From Bagarius yarrelli (lineage: Eukaryota > Chordata > Actinopteri > Siluriformes > Sisoridae), in contig VCAZ01000005.1 in NCBI GenBank assembly GCA_005784505.1, positions 3,088,501 through 3,152,500 on the forward strand: a DNA stretch of 64,000 nt. Reading direction: 5' to 3'. The stretch's first letter is position 1, and each line of letters starts with the position of its first letter. The notes beneath the pieces were generated by a model. It had not been told where the DNA came from and ran no database searches. It saw only the letters and a list, made by a program, of their open reading frames with translations. Below, in pieces: positions 22,801 to 36,109 of the stretch. The translations under genes were made by a program, and so were the position numbers.

Positions 22801-25690
22801 AGTGCAGAACAGAGGATGTGGAGAAAAAAATGCCAAATTAATTACAGCGAAAGGGTTTCCCGCTGTTTGCATGCAAATGCTTTTTAGTGTATTTGTTGCA
22901 TCCACCTACTGGATGAAGGCTTTAATCAGAAAAGGGCATACATGGCAAATATGTGCTACAACTACAATCCTGTATCTATTTGTACCTACACTGTAATTAA
23001 GAAATAAGTGCAAGCCTAAAATGAATCGGCTTCCAACTTTCCATGACCTGACCAGATAAAACCAGGGTTATCCCAGTTCCATGTCTTTGGGTTAAGAAGT
23101 TAAAAAAGCACTCTTAATTAATTATACATTAATTGTGCATATAATTATAAGAAATCTAGAAAAACAATACTACACACACACACACATATTTAATAAACGA
23201 TAATAAAAAACAAAAAAACCCAATAAAAACGGTTATTATGATTATAATCTTGCCTCTGAAGATCATGTGCTTCTTCCTTCAGTTTACTTCTTATAAAAAT
23301 ATCCCTCCCTTATAATAGCTGCATCCTCTGGCTTGGTTTCCTTTAGTGTGTGAGTATGAACTCTGCTCCTGACCCTCCTGACTGGGCGTCTGTTAGCATG
23401 GTTGGGCAGGCGAAGGCCCAGTGTTGGCACGGGGCACTATTTTGTTCCTCTGTTTCACTGTTGATCTGCAGGGTGTCTCTCTGGCTGCACGCAAGCCACT
23501 AGCACATCCTGACTGAATCACGCGCCGGCGAGAAAAACAAGCTGACAGGCGCCATCTTGAAGGCTTACCTTACACAGGAGTGGGAGTAAGGTTATAACAT
23601 TTCCACATAGGCGCAAGGCAGCCGATGATTAGCGAACCTTCAGTAAGGGGCTCAATAAACTTCAGAGGGAGATTGCAGAGGTTTTAGGGGGGAAAAATAC
23701 AGCTCTGTATTTGGTAACTATGCAACCATGTAACCTTCATGATGTAAACAGAGATGACAGCTTTCATCTAACACTGCAAAAGGCTCTCATCCATTTCATG
23801 TGCGTTCATATACTTTGGCATGCTTGCATTTATGTAGAGTACATTGAAAGAAATTCACTGGGAAGTGTGAGGAAAGCAGGAGACCTTTTTAAGTGAGCCT
23901 ATTATTTTTTGATAACCAGTGTTTTGCATTCGGTCTCCCTAGTGCTTTCTATTAAGAAAGGAATCACCTTGGCTTTGCCAAGACTTAAGCAGAAACAGCT
24001 TCCATGGATGGATAATTGAAGCAATCTGGACCTCCATGTTATATACAATGCACAATATGTGGCAGATTTCAGCAGTGGCTGCTGTGTTTATTCAAAACAA
24101 GAGAAATATAGTGCAGCATGAGGCACTCTGTCTGGAAATTTATTGATTAAATGTATCATATTCAATATGGCACTACATGTTATAGTCATATCATCCACCC
24201 GACATTTTTATCTCGGGGAATTTCCTTCTAGATGTTTACATAACAAAACAAAACAAAGCAAAAACTTGTATACATAAGTCTTGTCCGTCGCGTGCTAAGA
24301 CAGTATATGGTAAATGGGGACCACAGTTGTTTTTGTCTGCTTTTTGTGGCACCCACCCAGCCTGAAATAGAGTAGCTTTTTTAAGAACTATGTGTTTGTA
24401 GTCAGCCTAATTCCAAAAATGATCTATTTATAACATATTACTGGTATAATTATAGTCTGGAATTTACATTTTGATTGGTAAAGAATGGATTGCGAACAGA
24501 AGGACAAGATCAATTAAAGCATAGTGTCCAAATATATATTCAGGGTGTGTCCCTGTTATTCAGATTCCACTAATTTTCTTTCTCTTTTCCTGTCTGTCTG
24601 GTTATGTCTACAGGCAGTGTGTAAAATAGTTAAAATAGAAACAAGTGTCATTGATGAGCCACAGACATAATCACACAGTGAGCGTCTCACCAAACTTCCT
24701 CTGCATTTCATTGTTTCCTCATCCAAAATGGAGAGACAAACAAAGCATGACAGCCACTATGTGAAACATAGGAAAGTAATCTAATAAAAGCAAACTAAAA
24801 GCTGCTATAGCCAAAGTCATGTCGTAGTCACATCCTCTCTCTCTCTCCTTCTGCCCTGTATAGACAACAAAAGAAAGTGAGTGCGTGAGAGGAAGACTGA
24901 GAACCAGAAACATAGTGTGATTGAAAAACCACTGACCTCCGCCGGTGCACTTGTGCTAATAAAAAATTTAGCATGGTACTCATTTATAAAGAGAAAAAAC
25001 CCTATTATTGATAATTTGCACGATATGTTTCAGTTAATAGGTTCTCTTTTCACATGCCAGCTCTTAACAGCCTGTAGTGGGTATGGGTTTAGCAAAGTGT
25101 CGTGGGAAAGTGCTAAATACGATGTGCTAACCATATGAGGGTCAGGACGTTTGGTTTGGAGGTGAAAATCGAGTCCAAACTGTCAGGTTATTTAGTAACT
25201 GCCCTTCATGAGAGAGAATTGAACTGTACTGGGCCAAATTGGCCGAAACGCTGAACTAAGTATAGGTTTAAAACATTCATCACAAATTAGCAAATAAACT
25301 GAAAATAAAAGTGAAAATTATGCACTTTATTTCTAGGCTACATGGATATACTAAGCTCTCCTTTGATGTATGCAGATGTTCTGTTGTTTCCGGTCATAAA
25401 TGGGTCATGAATGACACAAAGCAAAAATACAGGCTAGGTTTACATTTATGTGCTCACTCTAATACATTATTTTGTATAGAAACATATAATAGATGCTTCA
25501 CATAAACTTTAACTTATCCAGCAATGAAGTTTCTGGGTAATATGACAATACAGAGAGAGAGAAGGAGAAAGAGAGACCAAGAGCGGCAATACGGCTGGAA
25601 AAACAACTGTTTATATCTGATAAGTAATTAATTTATTCCCAATATCAATTGTACAAATAAATACTTAAAAACATACAACATCTTCTATAC
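19801..25690. other. Long non-coding stretch
   Basis: No exon, RNA gene or named transposon is supported in these 5.9 kb. The longest frames (for example 22422-22736) lack recognisable domains. A GC-richer patch at about 23370-23570 contains 'cgcgccggcgag' and 'ggcgccatcttgaa'. Short microsatellites include (AC)n near 23174 and (CT)n near 24835. Confidence 0.4.
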
Positions 25691-25695
25691 CAGCT

Positions 25696-25950
25696 TATTT
25701 CCTTAATTCAGGATCACGGGGCTAAATGGGTAAAAGGCAGGAGGGGTACACCCTGGACAGGTCGGCAGTCCATCACAGGGCCACACACACCAAACAACCT
25801 AACACATGTTTTTGGACTGTGGGAGGAAACCGGAGTACCTGGAGTAAACCCACGCAAGCACAGGGAGAACATGCAAACTCCACATGGAAAGGCCCCTGAA
25901 TCGAACCAGGGCCTTATTGTTGTGCTACCCACTAAGCCACAGTGCTGCCC
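25696..25950 (-). mobile_element. tRNA-derived fish SINE, near full length, reversed
   Basis: On the minus strand it begins 'ggcagcactgtggcttagtg', with an A-box-like TGGCTTAGTGGG, and has 'ggttcgattcagg' as B box. It continues with 'ggagtttgcatgttctccc', 'gtttcctcccacagtcc' and 'tgatggactgccgacctgtc', and ends 'aaataagctggtatagaag'. It is the most complete of the copies in the window. Confidence 0.9.
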
Positions 25951-27950
25951 TACAACTTGTTATTCCTTAATAAATAGAAAATTACATTACATTAGCAAAT
26001 AGTTATGGCATTAGATAAATTAACAACTTCCTTGCATTCACTTTGCCACTGTTGAATGTATGGACTATCTTTGACTAGTTTGACATTCATTTACACCTTG
26101 ATATCTTTATGATCAGATGAAGCAATTATTTGGGTGTGTTTAATAGAATAGTGCTGTGTACTGTACATGTTAAGTGCAGCTATAACTGTTGCTGACGATG
26201 AAGGACAGTCATGCAGGGGAAGCTGTGTTCCCCCTCTGTGGTTTGTGGCTGGAACAACTTAATCATCTAAAGCATCCTATGGCACAGTAAAGACAAGCAC
26301 AATTAGTGGCGAGTTCCTGAAAGGCAACAGTAACACAAGCCTCAAAAGAAAACTTAATTTACCCAATTTAACCAGCAGGACCTGCAGATTGTGTCTCTGC
26401 GGCAGGGGTTTAAAAAGGGGGGGAAAAAAGGGCATCGATCACCATGGAGTAATTGTAAACTGTAAAATTGCAAACAGTAAGCTAGATAATCTTATTAATA
26501 TTATGTTTGAATTAATAGAAATGTTTTATAACAAAGATAGAGCTTTTTGGAAGATAAGTACGTGTCCTGCAATTTACGACAATATCAATACTAATGCCTA
26601 CAAAATGTCGTTATGGCAATGACATGCCAGGCTTTTAAACAGAACTTATAAACAAGGGGATTTTCTAAAATTCATTTTTAATTATATATTTGTTACTATT
26701 TATTACACATTCTCATATAAATTATAATTCAAATACATTTTACTGATCACAATATTTTCCATTTCTAAAATGCATTTTTAATTATTCCCCCCCCCCAAAA
26801 GACCAAGCCGCCCCTCACAACAATCCCCCAATCACCCCCACAATTTGCCTGTTAACTTGGGATACAAATAGAAATTGTGAAATTTTGTCTACAATTAACT
26901 TAAGGTCTAAGATAAAAATAAATTCCACAGATAAAACTTGTTTAAAAAAAAGACATCACTTGTAAACCAAAAGACATCATTCATTTATCATTTTCTTCTC
27001 AATGTGCTCAGCCTGCTAATTCTCATGGACCAGCCAGCTCTCTTCTGTCACACGACAGCTACCAGCAGCTGTGGTTAAAAGAGAAAGCTGACACGTGCTG
27101 CCCGTGTGCCAACCACATCTCTTTCAATCTATTCTGTGTTAAACAGTGTTGTAGCACACTCACCATAGGGCAGTATTTGTTGTTAATAGAATGAAGTGTT
27201 GAAGAACGAATGGGGGTTCTGGTCCATGAGCACCTCTTTAATAATCATGGACTTATAAGAATTGTTTTCATAAATTCAATATGAAAATCAATGACAATGA
27301 CCAAGTTTTAATTCCTACTGCAATGGAACTATTGCATCTGATTATATGAGTTTTTGTCGATTCTCAAAATAGAAGTGAATAAAAAGCTATCATTTTGTTG
27401 CGGCAAGGAATTAAGTTTATTGTTTTGTGCGTCTTAAAATATCTGGATAGAGAAAATCTACACAAAATAAATGTGCCAATTCATCCAGGACAATTTTAAA
27501 CGAATCAGATCATTCAGCCACTGCAGGAGGTGGTCTATAAAACATTTTAACTTTACTTTATCTTTCCAGGACACATGAGACAGCGTCTAACAAACACCCA
27601 CCCACCCAATCACCCACCCATCCCCTTTAATTGGTAAATCGTGAACCGAGATTGCTCAGCAGGGTTGGCAGGTCTGTGTTTTTTCCCCTCTACAATTGGT
27701 TTACCGTTGACTTGTTGCCACAGGTTGGAGGGTTGGGTTTTTTTGAGTGTTTTTCTTTTGTCATTTCGGTATTTGATGTTTTGTCTGTCTACTATTTTCT
27801 TTGTTTGATGTGCGGCTGTGGTCAAATTAGGATGAGAATTAGATAGTGTTTAGTGTTGATTTTTATTCAAGTATGTTTAGATTTTTACTATTGATAAATA
27901 AAAATGAAAAATTAGGCAATTTACAGTTTTATTATATTGTAGTGAATATA
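25951..27950. other. Non-coding stretch
   Basis: AT-rich DNA with a poly-C run at about 26789-26797 and C-rich 'acccacccacccaatcaccc' near 27597. No gene recognised. Confidence 0.4.
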
Positions 27951-27954
27951 TTGG

Positions 27955-28150
27955 TAGAAGGATGTTAGAAATGGAGCTACCAGGCAGAAGGCAAAAAGGA
28001 AGACTAAAGAGGAGGTATATGGATGTGATAAACTAGGACATGAAGTTAGTGGGTGTGAGTGAAGAGAATGTAGAGAATAGGGTTAGGTAGAGACAGATGA
28101 TTTGCTGTGGCGACCCCTAAAAAAGGGAACAGCCGAAAGGAGAAGTAGAA
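27955..28150 (+). mobile_element. 3' end of a non-LTR retrotransposon
   Basis: The conceptual reading resembles ELPGRR.KGR.KRRYMDV..…DMKLVGV…RWRQMICCGDP, the C-terminal end common to a family of fish reverse-transcriptase elements. It is followed by the tail 'cgacccctaaaaaagggaac' and 'agccgaaaggagaagtagaa'. Only this 3' stub is present and it contains stops. Confidence 0.75.
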
Positions 28151-28613
28151 GAAGTATAAAATGAGTAAAATGAGCAGTTTTAGATAAATCCATGGCACCT
28201 TTTCTTCAGAATCCAGCCTAAAACATTTCCACATTATGCCTTCCACAGGGAGAAAAATAGGAAATGACAGATCAGCAGTGTAGCAAGGGTTCGTGTGTAA
28301 TTATGCTCTGATGAGCCACATGCCTGTGTCCAAGTTTATTTAAGGACACATTTTTGATGGGTGTGGAATTGATGGGACAGAACAAAATAAAGAAACATGT
28401 TTTCAGTCAAAATATTATCACACATTTTCTTAATTCCCTTAACAGGGTATTGAGAGGTCAAGAAAAACTTTAGTTAAACTAAAAGTTTAAAGCTTATATA
28501 ATAAAGCTTTTGATACTAACAAGGTCTAATACTTTGGAAAAACAGTCTATAAATGTTACACAATTGTCAACGTTTTAGGTAGTTCTAACAAAAGTGTTAA
28601 GAAATGCAATCAA
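28151..28613. other. Non-coding stretch
   Basis: AT-rich DNA between two LINE fragments; nothing else recognised. Confidence 0.4.
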
Positions 28614-30860
28614 ATTTTTTATTTGTCATCTACATGAAACACATGGTATGACAGGTAGCGAAATGTTTCTTTACAACTGACTTAAATAAGAATAAAAGAA
28701 TAAAGAGAAATAAAGAATAAATTAAAAGAATAAAAAAAAGAATGAAAAGATATAAGTGAAAGGTGGGGGCGTGGGGTAGTGCAAAACAGCAAATAAACAG
28801 TGCACAGTAAACAGTGACCAGTAACAGTTCTTGTGCAAATGATCATTGATAATGTGTGTGTAGAGCAGCTTTAAGTTAATTCTTTAAATGTATGAAGTGT
28901 GTATTTGTATGTGCAGAGTCTGTTAAAATTTTTTCTTTTTTTTTTTCCTTTTGGTTTCATTGTTGAATGCCAGAATGGACTGTAGGGAAAAAAGGTCCTT
29001 CGTATTCGCTCTGTCCTTGTCAGGATAGGTCGGAAGTGTTTTTCCGACCTCAGCAGAGTGAAGAGTTTATTGTTGGGATGGCTGGGTTCCTGCACCATCT
29101 TCAGGGCTTGGGTCCAGCACCAGATAGATGGACTGCAGGTCATTGAGCTCTGTACGAATAATGCGTTTGGTTGTCAGCACAACTCTGTGTAGAGCCTGTC
29201 TGTCCTTCATGGTGCTGTTCCCGTACCAGGCAGTGATGTTCCTGTCAGGATGCTCTTCATGTTACAGCTCTAAAAGTTCTGCAGGCAGTCTGAAGTCCCT
29301 TCACTTTCTCTACACGGTTCCCCTTGATGGTCAGGGGCTGGTAGTTCTCCACTCTCTTCTAAATCTACGATCATCACCTTTATTTTGCTGACATTAAGGA
29401 GATGATTGTTATCTTAGCAGCAGCCCTCCAGCTGCCTAACCACCTCAAGGTAGGCCGTCTCATCATTGTTGGTGATCAGGCCCATTACCACAGTATTGTC
29501 AGCAAACCTGATAATAGAAGTAGAGCTGGTTGTGGCAGTACAGTCTAAGGTGTAGAGAGAGTACAAAAGGGGGCTTCGGATGCATCCCTGGGGAGCCCCA
29601 ATCTTAAAGGTGATGGATGGGGAGATGTGATTATTTATTTTAACTGCCTGTGGTCTGCCAGTCAGGAAGTCTGCAATCCAGTGGCAGATGGATGGGCTGA
29701 GTCCAAGGTCACTTAGCTTCCTGGTGAGTGTGGATGGGATGATGGTGTTAAATGCTGAGCTGTAACCAACAAACAGTAGTTTAACATAATTCCCCCTCTT
29801 ACTGTCCAGGTGGCTGAGTGTATTGTGTGTGAGGTGCGTAATGAATCGTTTCTGGATCTCCTGTTGGCGGTAAGCAAACTAGAGTGTTTTAACAATGAAG
29901 TTCCTGTTTCAGGCGTTGTGGTTAAATTTTTCAAACGGAGGACAAGATTTTTTCTTGTAGTTGTCCTTTATCAGTGTGTAGCAGCGGTCGAGTGTCCGGT
30001 CACCCTTTGTGGGGCATGTGACGTTCTGATAAAAGTTGGGCGCCGCGTGTCTGAGGTTGGCAATGATTATATCCCCCAGAATGGCATGCACAGGTCTTTA
30101 TTCCTCAGCTGGTGCGCAGTGAAAGTCTTATGTAGCTCACATAACTAACTGTCCATCGGGAATATAAACAGGGCATCGGGAATATAAACAGGGCTGATGC
30201 TTAAATAAGTGAAATTTCGTTGGAGGTAGTAGGAGTGGAATTTGAGTCTTAAAAGTTCCAGGTTGGGTGTGCAGGAGCGGAACAATGCTCGTGTTAGCCC
30301 ACCAGCTAGCATTAACCATCAAACACACCTCCTAGTCTTGACTGAATCCACTGTCCTGTCCTTGCGGTAAACCCAAAAGAACTCAGCTGGTTGAATGGGT
30401 TCCGCCATGTTTTAGTAAAGCACAAGAGGTTGCAGTCCCTGATGTCCCACTGGAACTTGATCCTAGCCCTGAGATCATCGAGTTTGTTATCCAGAGACTG
30501 GACATTGCTAGTAGGATTCTAGGCAGAGGTATGCAGTGTGTAAAAGCCCCAAGCCTTTTCCTGACGCCGGCTCATTTTCCTTGCGGCTGTTGGTTTGGAG
30601 TGCCTTCTTTGTTGTTGGGTCCCCTCCTCAGGATTTCACTCGGCCAGCCTGTTGTGTCTGGTGCTGAAAATGACGGGTGGTAAGTGTATTGTACACCAAA
30701 ATGTACAAGAGTCTTTGTCATATTTGGTTCTTTCTGATGTATTCCTAGAGGAAGGCTCCTTTTGTAGTTGCGCAGTGAAAAAAATTGAAAGTTAGGTGTG
30801 GGTAGCAGAGCAGTCGTGACGACAGCCGGTCTCGGCGGCGCCATCTTGAACAAAAGCTAC
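28614..30860 (-). mobile_element. Internally deleted non-LTR retrotransposon (LINE), antisense
   Basis: The minus strand starts near 30850 with 'caagatggcgccgccgag' and an open frame MFKMAPPRPAVVTT…. It then gives a piece of AP-endonuclease (about 30480-30340: DNKLDDLRAR…, WDIRDCNLLCFT). Reverse transcriptase follows: GLSPSICHWIADFLTGRP near 29700, APQGCIRSPLLYSLY near 29600, and FADNTVVMGL near 29510, where the usual FADD aspartate has become N. The C-terminal block LFTLLRSEKHFRPI lies near 29060-29010, and the 3' UTR ends 'gacaaataaaaaatttg' at 28614-28630. Most sequence between endonuclease and RT is lost or scrambled. The RT wording is of the CR1/Rex1 type common in fish. It is non-functional. 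Confidence 0.8.
30154..30194. repeat. 20-bp tandem duplication inside the LINE relic
   Basis: 'catcgggaatataaacaggg' appears twice in a row. Confidence 0.95.
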
Positions 30861-30869
30861 ACACTTTTT

Positions 30870-33800
30870 ATTGGAAGAGGCCCCTTCATTCTAAGATGAT
30901 GAAGAAAATGCTTACCACCTTTACACTGGAAAAAGCAATACAGGGTCAATAAGGTCAGAGTACTGATTGGGGCTCTTTTTGGGGTCTCTCACTCTGCCAG
31001 CTGGCTCTGATTGTTCAGGCCTCTCTAATCTGTCTTGATCATCTCTGTCACGGGAACACCATGGACGCCTGAGCGAGCAGAATCAAACATGCCTACCTAC
31101 GTTGCAGGAAGCGATTTGGGAACTCTATTACATCCCAAAGGATGGCTCATTAAAATGACGTGTGCGTGCTCTGCAGTGCCGGCCCCATGTATTCTTCTTT
31201 TTAGCAGCCACAACCACAGCCTAACCAGAACCACACCACTTTTCAAAGGCGGAGGTTCCCTGCTCTGCCTTGAATTTGTTTGTTGTAATCAAGTCTGCTT
31301 ATGTCTTCAACAATGTCCATTTAAGCACATTCACTTAGACTTCAAAAGCAGGAGGCGGAACCACATGATTAAAGCAACCAATCAGAATGAGTGGAATCCC
31401 CACAGTTTCTTTAGACCCAATGAACCTTAATTACTCTGGATTCCAAGCAGCGCTGTCTAACTGTGCCTACTGCTGCGCTAAAACCTTGAATGATAACCTG
31501 GGGTTAGACTCTGATGACAGACATAAACATCAACAGACAAACAAAGATCATTTTAATTTTCTAATAAAATGTCAATAGGAATGCGGCAGCAGTGTCAGTT
31601 GTCCCAGACCTTTTATTGGCCTATGAGTTTTGCACTACTCCTAGAAACCGAGGCAGATTTGTTTGTTTCTTTCTGCCCCTCTGCACAGTGAGAATGCTTC
31701 TGTTGCAAATTTGTTTTCAGCACTTCCTCCAATCTGCCTGAAGTAGACCAAGATGTTGTGTTCATTAAACTGCCAACCACAACATTCTCAGACGTTTAAG
31801 ACTCTCCAAACATAATCTTGAACCATTTTAAAGTGTTGCAGGCTCCCACTGGGTCTTTATTTAACCTAGCCCTTTGCTTTCTGATATGCATGTCCAATTA
31901 ACCTTTATATTTTCTTGTTCTCAAACTCAACTGCTCTCCACAACTTCTGCAAAGGTCACGATAATGGTAATAACCCTATTCACCTTTCACCGAAATTCTG
32001 TGAATAACTTTTGTGTATAGCCTGTAAAGGGATTTAGACTAAATTTAGTAAATGATGCACTATTTATCATTATGTATGGCTGTTCTACAGCCTTTTGAAA
32101 GTCTCTTATTACTCACAAATAAATCTTTTTGTATATTTGTTCTCCTGCTGAATATTTTTCAATTTGATTAATATTTATGCTTTCTTGCAGGCTTTTTGAA
32201 CTTTTCAACACTGTGCCTAACTGAAATAGCATGTCTTCATTATAAACAGCGGCGTGAAACTTTTGGATAACGTCCTTCATGATTTTCTGTTGACCCTACT
32301 CTGCCTCATTCTCCTGGAATGCCTCCCTACCTCACATTACCTCCTGGGGATCTATCCACTGCAAATAAACATTTTCTTCTTTCATCCTTTTTTCCCTGCC
32401 CATGACCTCAAGACTTGATGCTTCCAAATAAGGCATTTGACATTATGCTGAATTCCATCTCTCAGCAGTTGCCTATCGTCAAGCTGTAGAAGTTGGCGGT
32501 GTGTGTAAGTGTCCGGGTGATGAAGAGGGCTGATATTTGTAGTTTTCGTACACCAAAGTAATCCCTTCATGTTCATTGTAAACTTTTTTGTCTGTTTTGT
32601 TTTTGTATTTGCCATGCTAATGGATGAAATGTCTGCTCTGATACCTCTCAGTTAAAACAGATTGGTGGGTTGAATAAAGACAAACTTTCAGGCCAGCGTG
32701 ACCCATAATGACATTTCTTGCTCTGTAATAAATCTGAAAAATAAAACAGTCTAGACTTAGGCCAGAGACAGGGCTGAAAAGATGCAAGAAACGATAGGAG
32801 CTGTATAGTTTGTACAACATCTATTAGGGTCATTTGAGGGGAAAAACTGTCTGTAGTTAGCCAGGGGAGAAACCAGTTGACCCTTTTCATCAAGCACATG
32901 ACCCTCAATGCAGATGTCAGCATGGACTTTTCCTGCCCTCGCAAATCTCTCCTCTCCTCTCACATGGGCCCATGTGCAAACAGCAGATCTGTTCATCACA
33001 CCACCACTCTTCCTGGCCCATTTTGTTTCTTGGACTCTCTGAACTGCCTAAGCTGAGAACTAGGTCAGAGAGAAGGAATCTGGCCTTGAAAGTTCACATA
33101 TGCTAGAAAGGTAGGGAAACCAGGGTGTTGAAACCTCAGTGATAATTTCACAGTACTCACCTAATATCGGGGTCAGCTGTCAAAGTAGGAAAACATTTAT
33201 TGTTATCTTTCTTGCTAAAGGTGCAGTTCCACAGCAGCAGTTGTTTTTTGAAGAGATGCTGGTTTAAGGATGTGCGAGATGCTCAGAGAACTCGGAGCTG
33301 ATGGGCCACAATGTCCACACCCTGCCGCCTGATCTGAGTGGCCTTCCCCTCACGATGAGAGTAAGCACAGCTGCACAAACTGGCCAACCGCCAACCAGAG
33401 CCTGGGTACGCCAGCACTCGGATTGCTGCACAGCATCTGTGTCTTAGGAGAAGAGGTTTTCATCATGTCAAGATATACTATTTAAGTTGTATGATTTCTT
33501 AACATGTAAACTTACAACAAGTTTAAACATTTGCCATTGCACCAAAAGCTGAGGAACTGAAATTGCATTTTCTGTATTCTTATATTATGTAATTGGTAAT
33601 TCAGTTCTACCTATCAGGATACAGATGCACATAGGATACAGAGTCCCTCTAGGATTTTCCGTCCCTCAGATAGTTAAAAGAACTAATCAAAGAGGGAGCA
33701 ATATGCAACTCAGGGCAAATCAGGACCATGGCTTCCCCAGACACACACTTCCAAGAACCCTAGCAGCAGTGTGCATGCACAGAACTTGTCTTCCTTCGAG

Positions 33801-35955
33801 GTGTGCATCCTTTAAATCAACACAGATCATCCTCCTTCCTGGACTAAGGGCAGAGCTCCAACCTTAGTTTCTAGGAACACAAAAGTCCTCACTTTAAACA
33901 GAAAAGACAGCTGAGCGTCGAAAAAAATACCAAAACTATTATAGTGCGCCCAAGTATTAATTTCACACAGTCCAAGCTAAACAATCTGCTTGTTGCTGTA
34001 TTGCTTGTGAGATCACGGAGGTTCAGAACATGTTTACATTTGTAAATTCATCAGCCCAATAGAGAGAGTTATACAAGTCTGAAATAAACAAAGATGAATT
34101 AGTTGGTAATGCACTAACTCATCAAAAAAAAAAAAAAAAATACCGCCTAACAATCTCTAAAGACGACCAAAACATTTACACTCATTTGACGATTCTCTTA
34201 TTGTTGGCTTGGCTCTCAAAATTTGTCTACAGCTGTTGAGGTACTTTATGCAGTTTACTTGGACTGTATAAGAGACATTGAGGAACATTTGGGTGTTTTC
34301 TTATCTGTCTGACTCACAGTACACACGAACATACATTTAATTACATTTTGATAGAGCACTTTAAATAACATATATACACATATTGCTTAAAATAAAAGCC
34401 TGTGATGAAACAAGAATAAAAACCAAACTCAAACTAAAACCTGAAATTAAAAAGTAACTGGTCTGCTTCTGGGTAACACAGGGAAGTTTGAGTTTTATAT
34501 TACTATTCTTAAACTGTAAACTATACTAAAGTCAAACAGTACGCAATAAGCATGTTAAAAAGGATGTTAATTATGAGCACAGCAGTCTTAATGAGCCTTG
34601 GAAGCCATTCTTAGGTACAAGTTTATAATATCCTGCCATAATTATATACTGAAGCAAGGGTGAGTCTTTGGAAAAAACTCATTCTAGTAAGAGAAACCTT
34701 TCGACATATACATAGCCCAAGCTTTTCCCTGTGATAGTGTTAACTTTGCACTCAATTATATTTTCTTCTGAAAGTGAACACAGTGACAGGAAAGGACCAT
34801 ATGTGAAACACAAATGTTGTATTTGTCCCATAGCCAGACCTACGTACCACTCATTTGGCTCAATAATGTCACATTCGAAAGACACAAACACTTCAATTAC
34901 ATTCGAACTTGTAATATTCACATCTGAAAAATTTTATATGATTTGCTCTCCTCAGATGACCTCAATTGTTGTAGCAGGCCAAGCATCCAACTGACTGCCA
35001 GAGGCAAACTTCAGGCCCCCTTCAACTTATCCTCGTTATTTATTTTTCCCTTAAACAATTCAATCGGCCCCATGCACGAGTAGGGAAAATCAGTGAATGC
35101 TCTTCTTAGTATGTGTGTGTGTGTGTGTGTATGTGCATAAAAGCAGGAGTTAAGAGCAGTGCACGAAGAACCTGGGTTTTCTGGGTGTTTGGCAGCAGAT
35201 GAGACAGCCTCGGCAGCAGTAAATTAAAACTATTAAAGTGAATCATACATTCCATCCTGACAAGCACATCTTCACCCAAGAAACCACAGTGGAGGGATAC
35301 GCTGCCGGCAACCTGGCAACGGCAGTCAAATATGTTCTTAAAGAGTAGTTGGGGCCCACATTGTGTAATAGACTGCTGTTGAAAGCCAAATGCGTAAAGA
35401 CACCAGTCCATACGCTCAACATATTTGCCACTCACTGCAGAGGAAGTGCGCACATCGTCACACTGCCTTATTCCAGACCTCACAAAAAAAGGTTTTAGCA
35501 GCTTCTGGTCAGCACTCCATTAATGCATTGCCCTATCACTGCCAGACAATCTGGGTGGCCTCTCCCATGGCCTCAGCTGTCTCCAAACTTCTGCTGCATA
35601 TTGATATTGAAAAACCACAAGTATTTGGCTCAAAAGTAGTGTATTGTATCTCTTTGCCTTTCCCGCTAACAGTGTGAATGACATTTTGGATGAACTGCAT
35701 GGCAGAACATCAATGTTTTGCAAATATTTTTGAACTAATCAATCATCATTCAGAGGCTAAAAAAAAATTCTGGATTTGTCACTGAATTTTTTACATGTGC
35801 CACATAAAAAAAAAAGATATAATCTGGTTTATATCAACGTACTATAGTATTTCTCAATGTTTTAAAACCACAGTCGATTCAGATGCACTATTTGTTTTCT
35901 GTGAATCACTCAATAAGACCAATGTAGTCAATGTACATTGTTCCATGACTGAAAG
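30870..35955. other. Long non-coding stretch
   Basis: No exon or named element is supported. The longest frames (31035-31430 plus, 35106-35483 minus) have no recognisable domain. A poly-A run lies at about 34124-34140 and a (GT)n microsatellite at 35112-35131. Parts may be conserved regulatory DNA, which one sequence cannot show. Confidence 0.4.
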
Positions 35956-35963
35956 TCTTCATT

Positions 35964-36100
35964 CTTTTATTTATTCATTCATTCATTCATATAATTTTAG
36001 TGAGTGCTTTGTACTAAAACGTGTTGAGAGGGATCCAGAGCTGGAACACACCCTGAGGATCCCAGTCTATTGCATCATACATTTACGAGCACATTCATCA
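35964..36100 (+). mobile_element. Fragment of a tandem-CATT-linked fish repeat
   Basis: (ATTC)n at about 35968-35988 is followed by 'ggatccagagctggaacac' and 'accctgaggatcccagtcta', a degenerate form of the 'ggatccggagcctatcccgg…' repeat of fish genomes. Truncated and old. Confidence 0.5.
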
Positions 36101-36109
36101 AGAACAATT

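Noticed and set aside
29810..30148. 112-codon plus-strand frame
   Set aside because: Antisense to the LINE relic and without recognisable protein content.
31035..31430. 131-codon plus-strand frame as a gene
   Set aside because: No recognisable motif and no promoter or splice context. It could overlap conserved non-coding DNA but cannot be supported as coding.
35106..35483. 125-codon minus-strand frame
   Set aside because: It starts in the (GT)n tract (HTHTHT ending), has no domain, and has no supporting splice or promoter signals.
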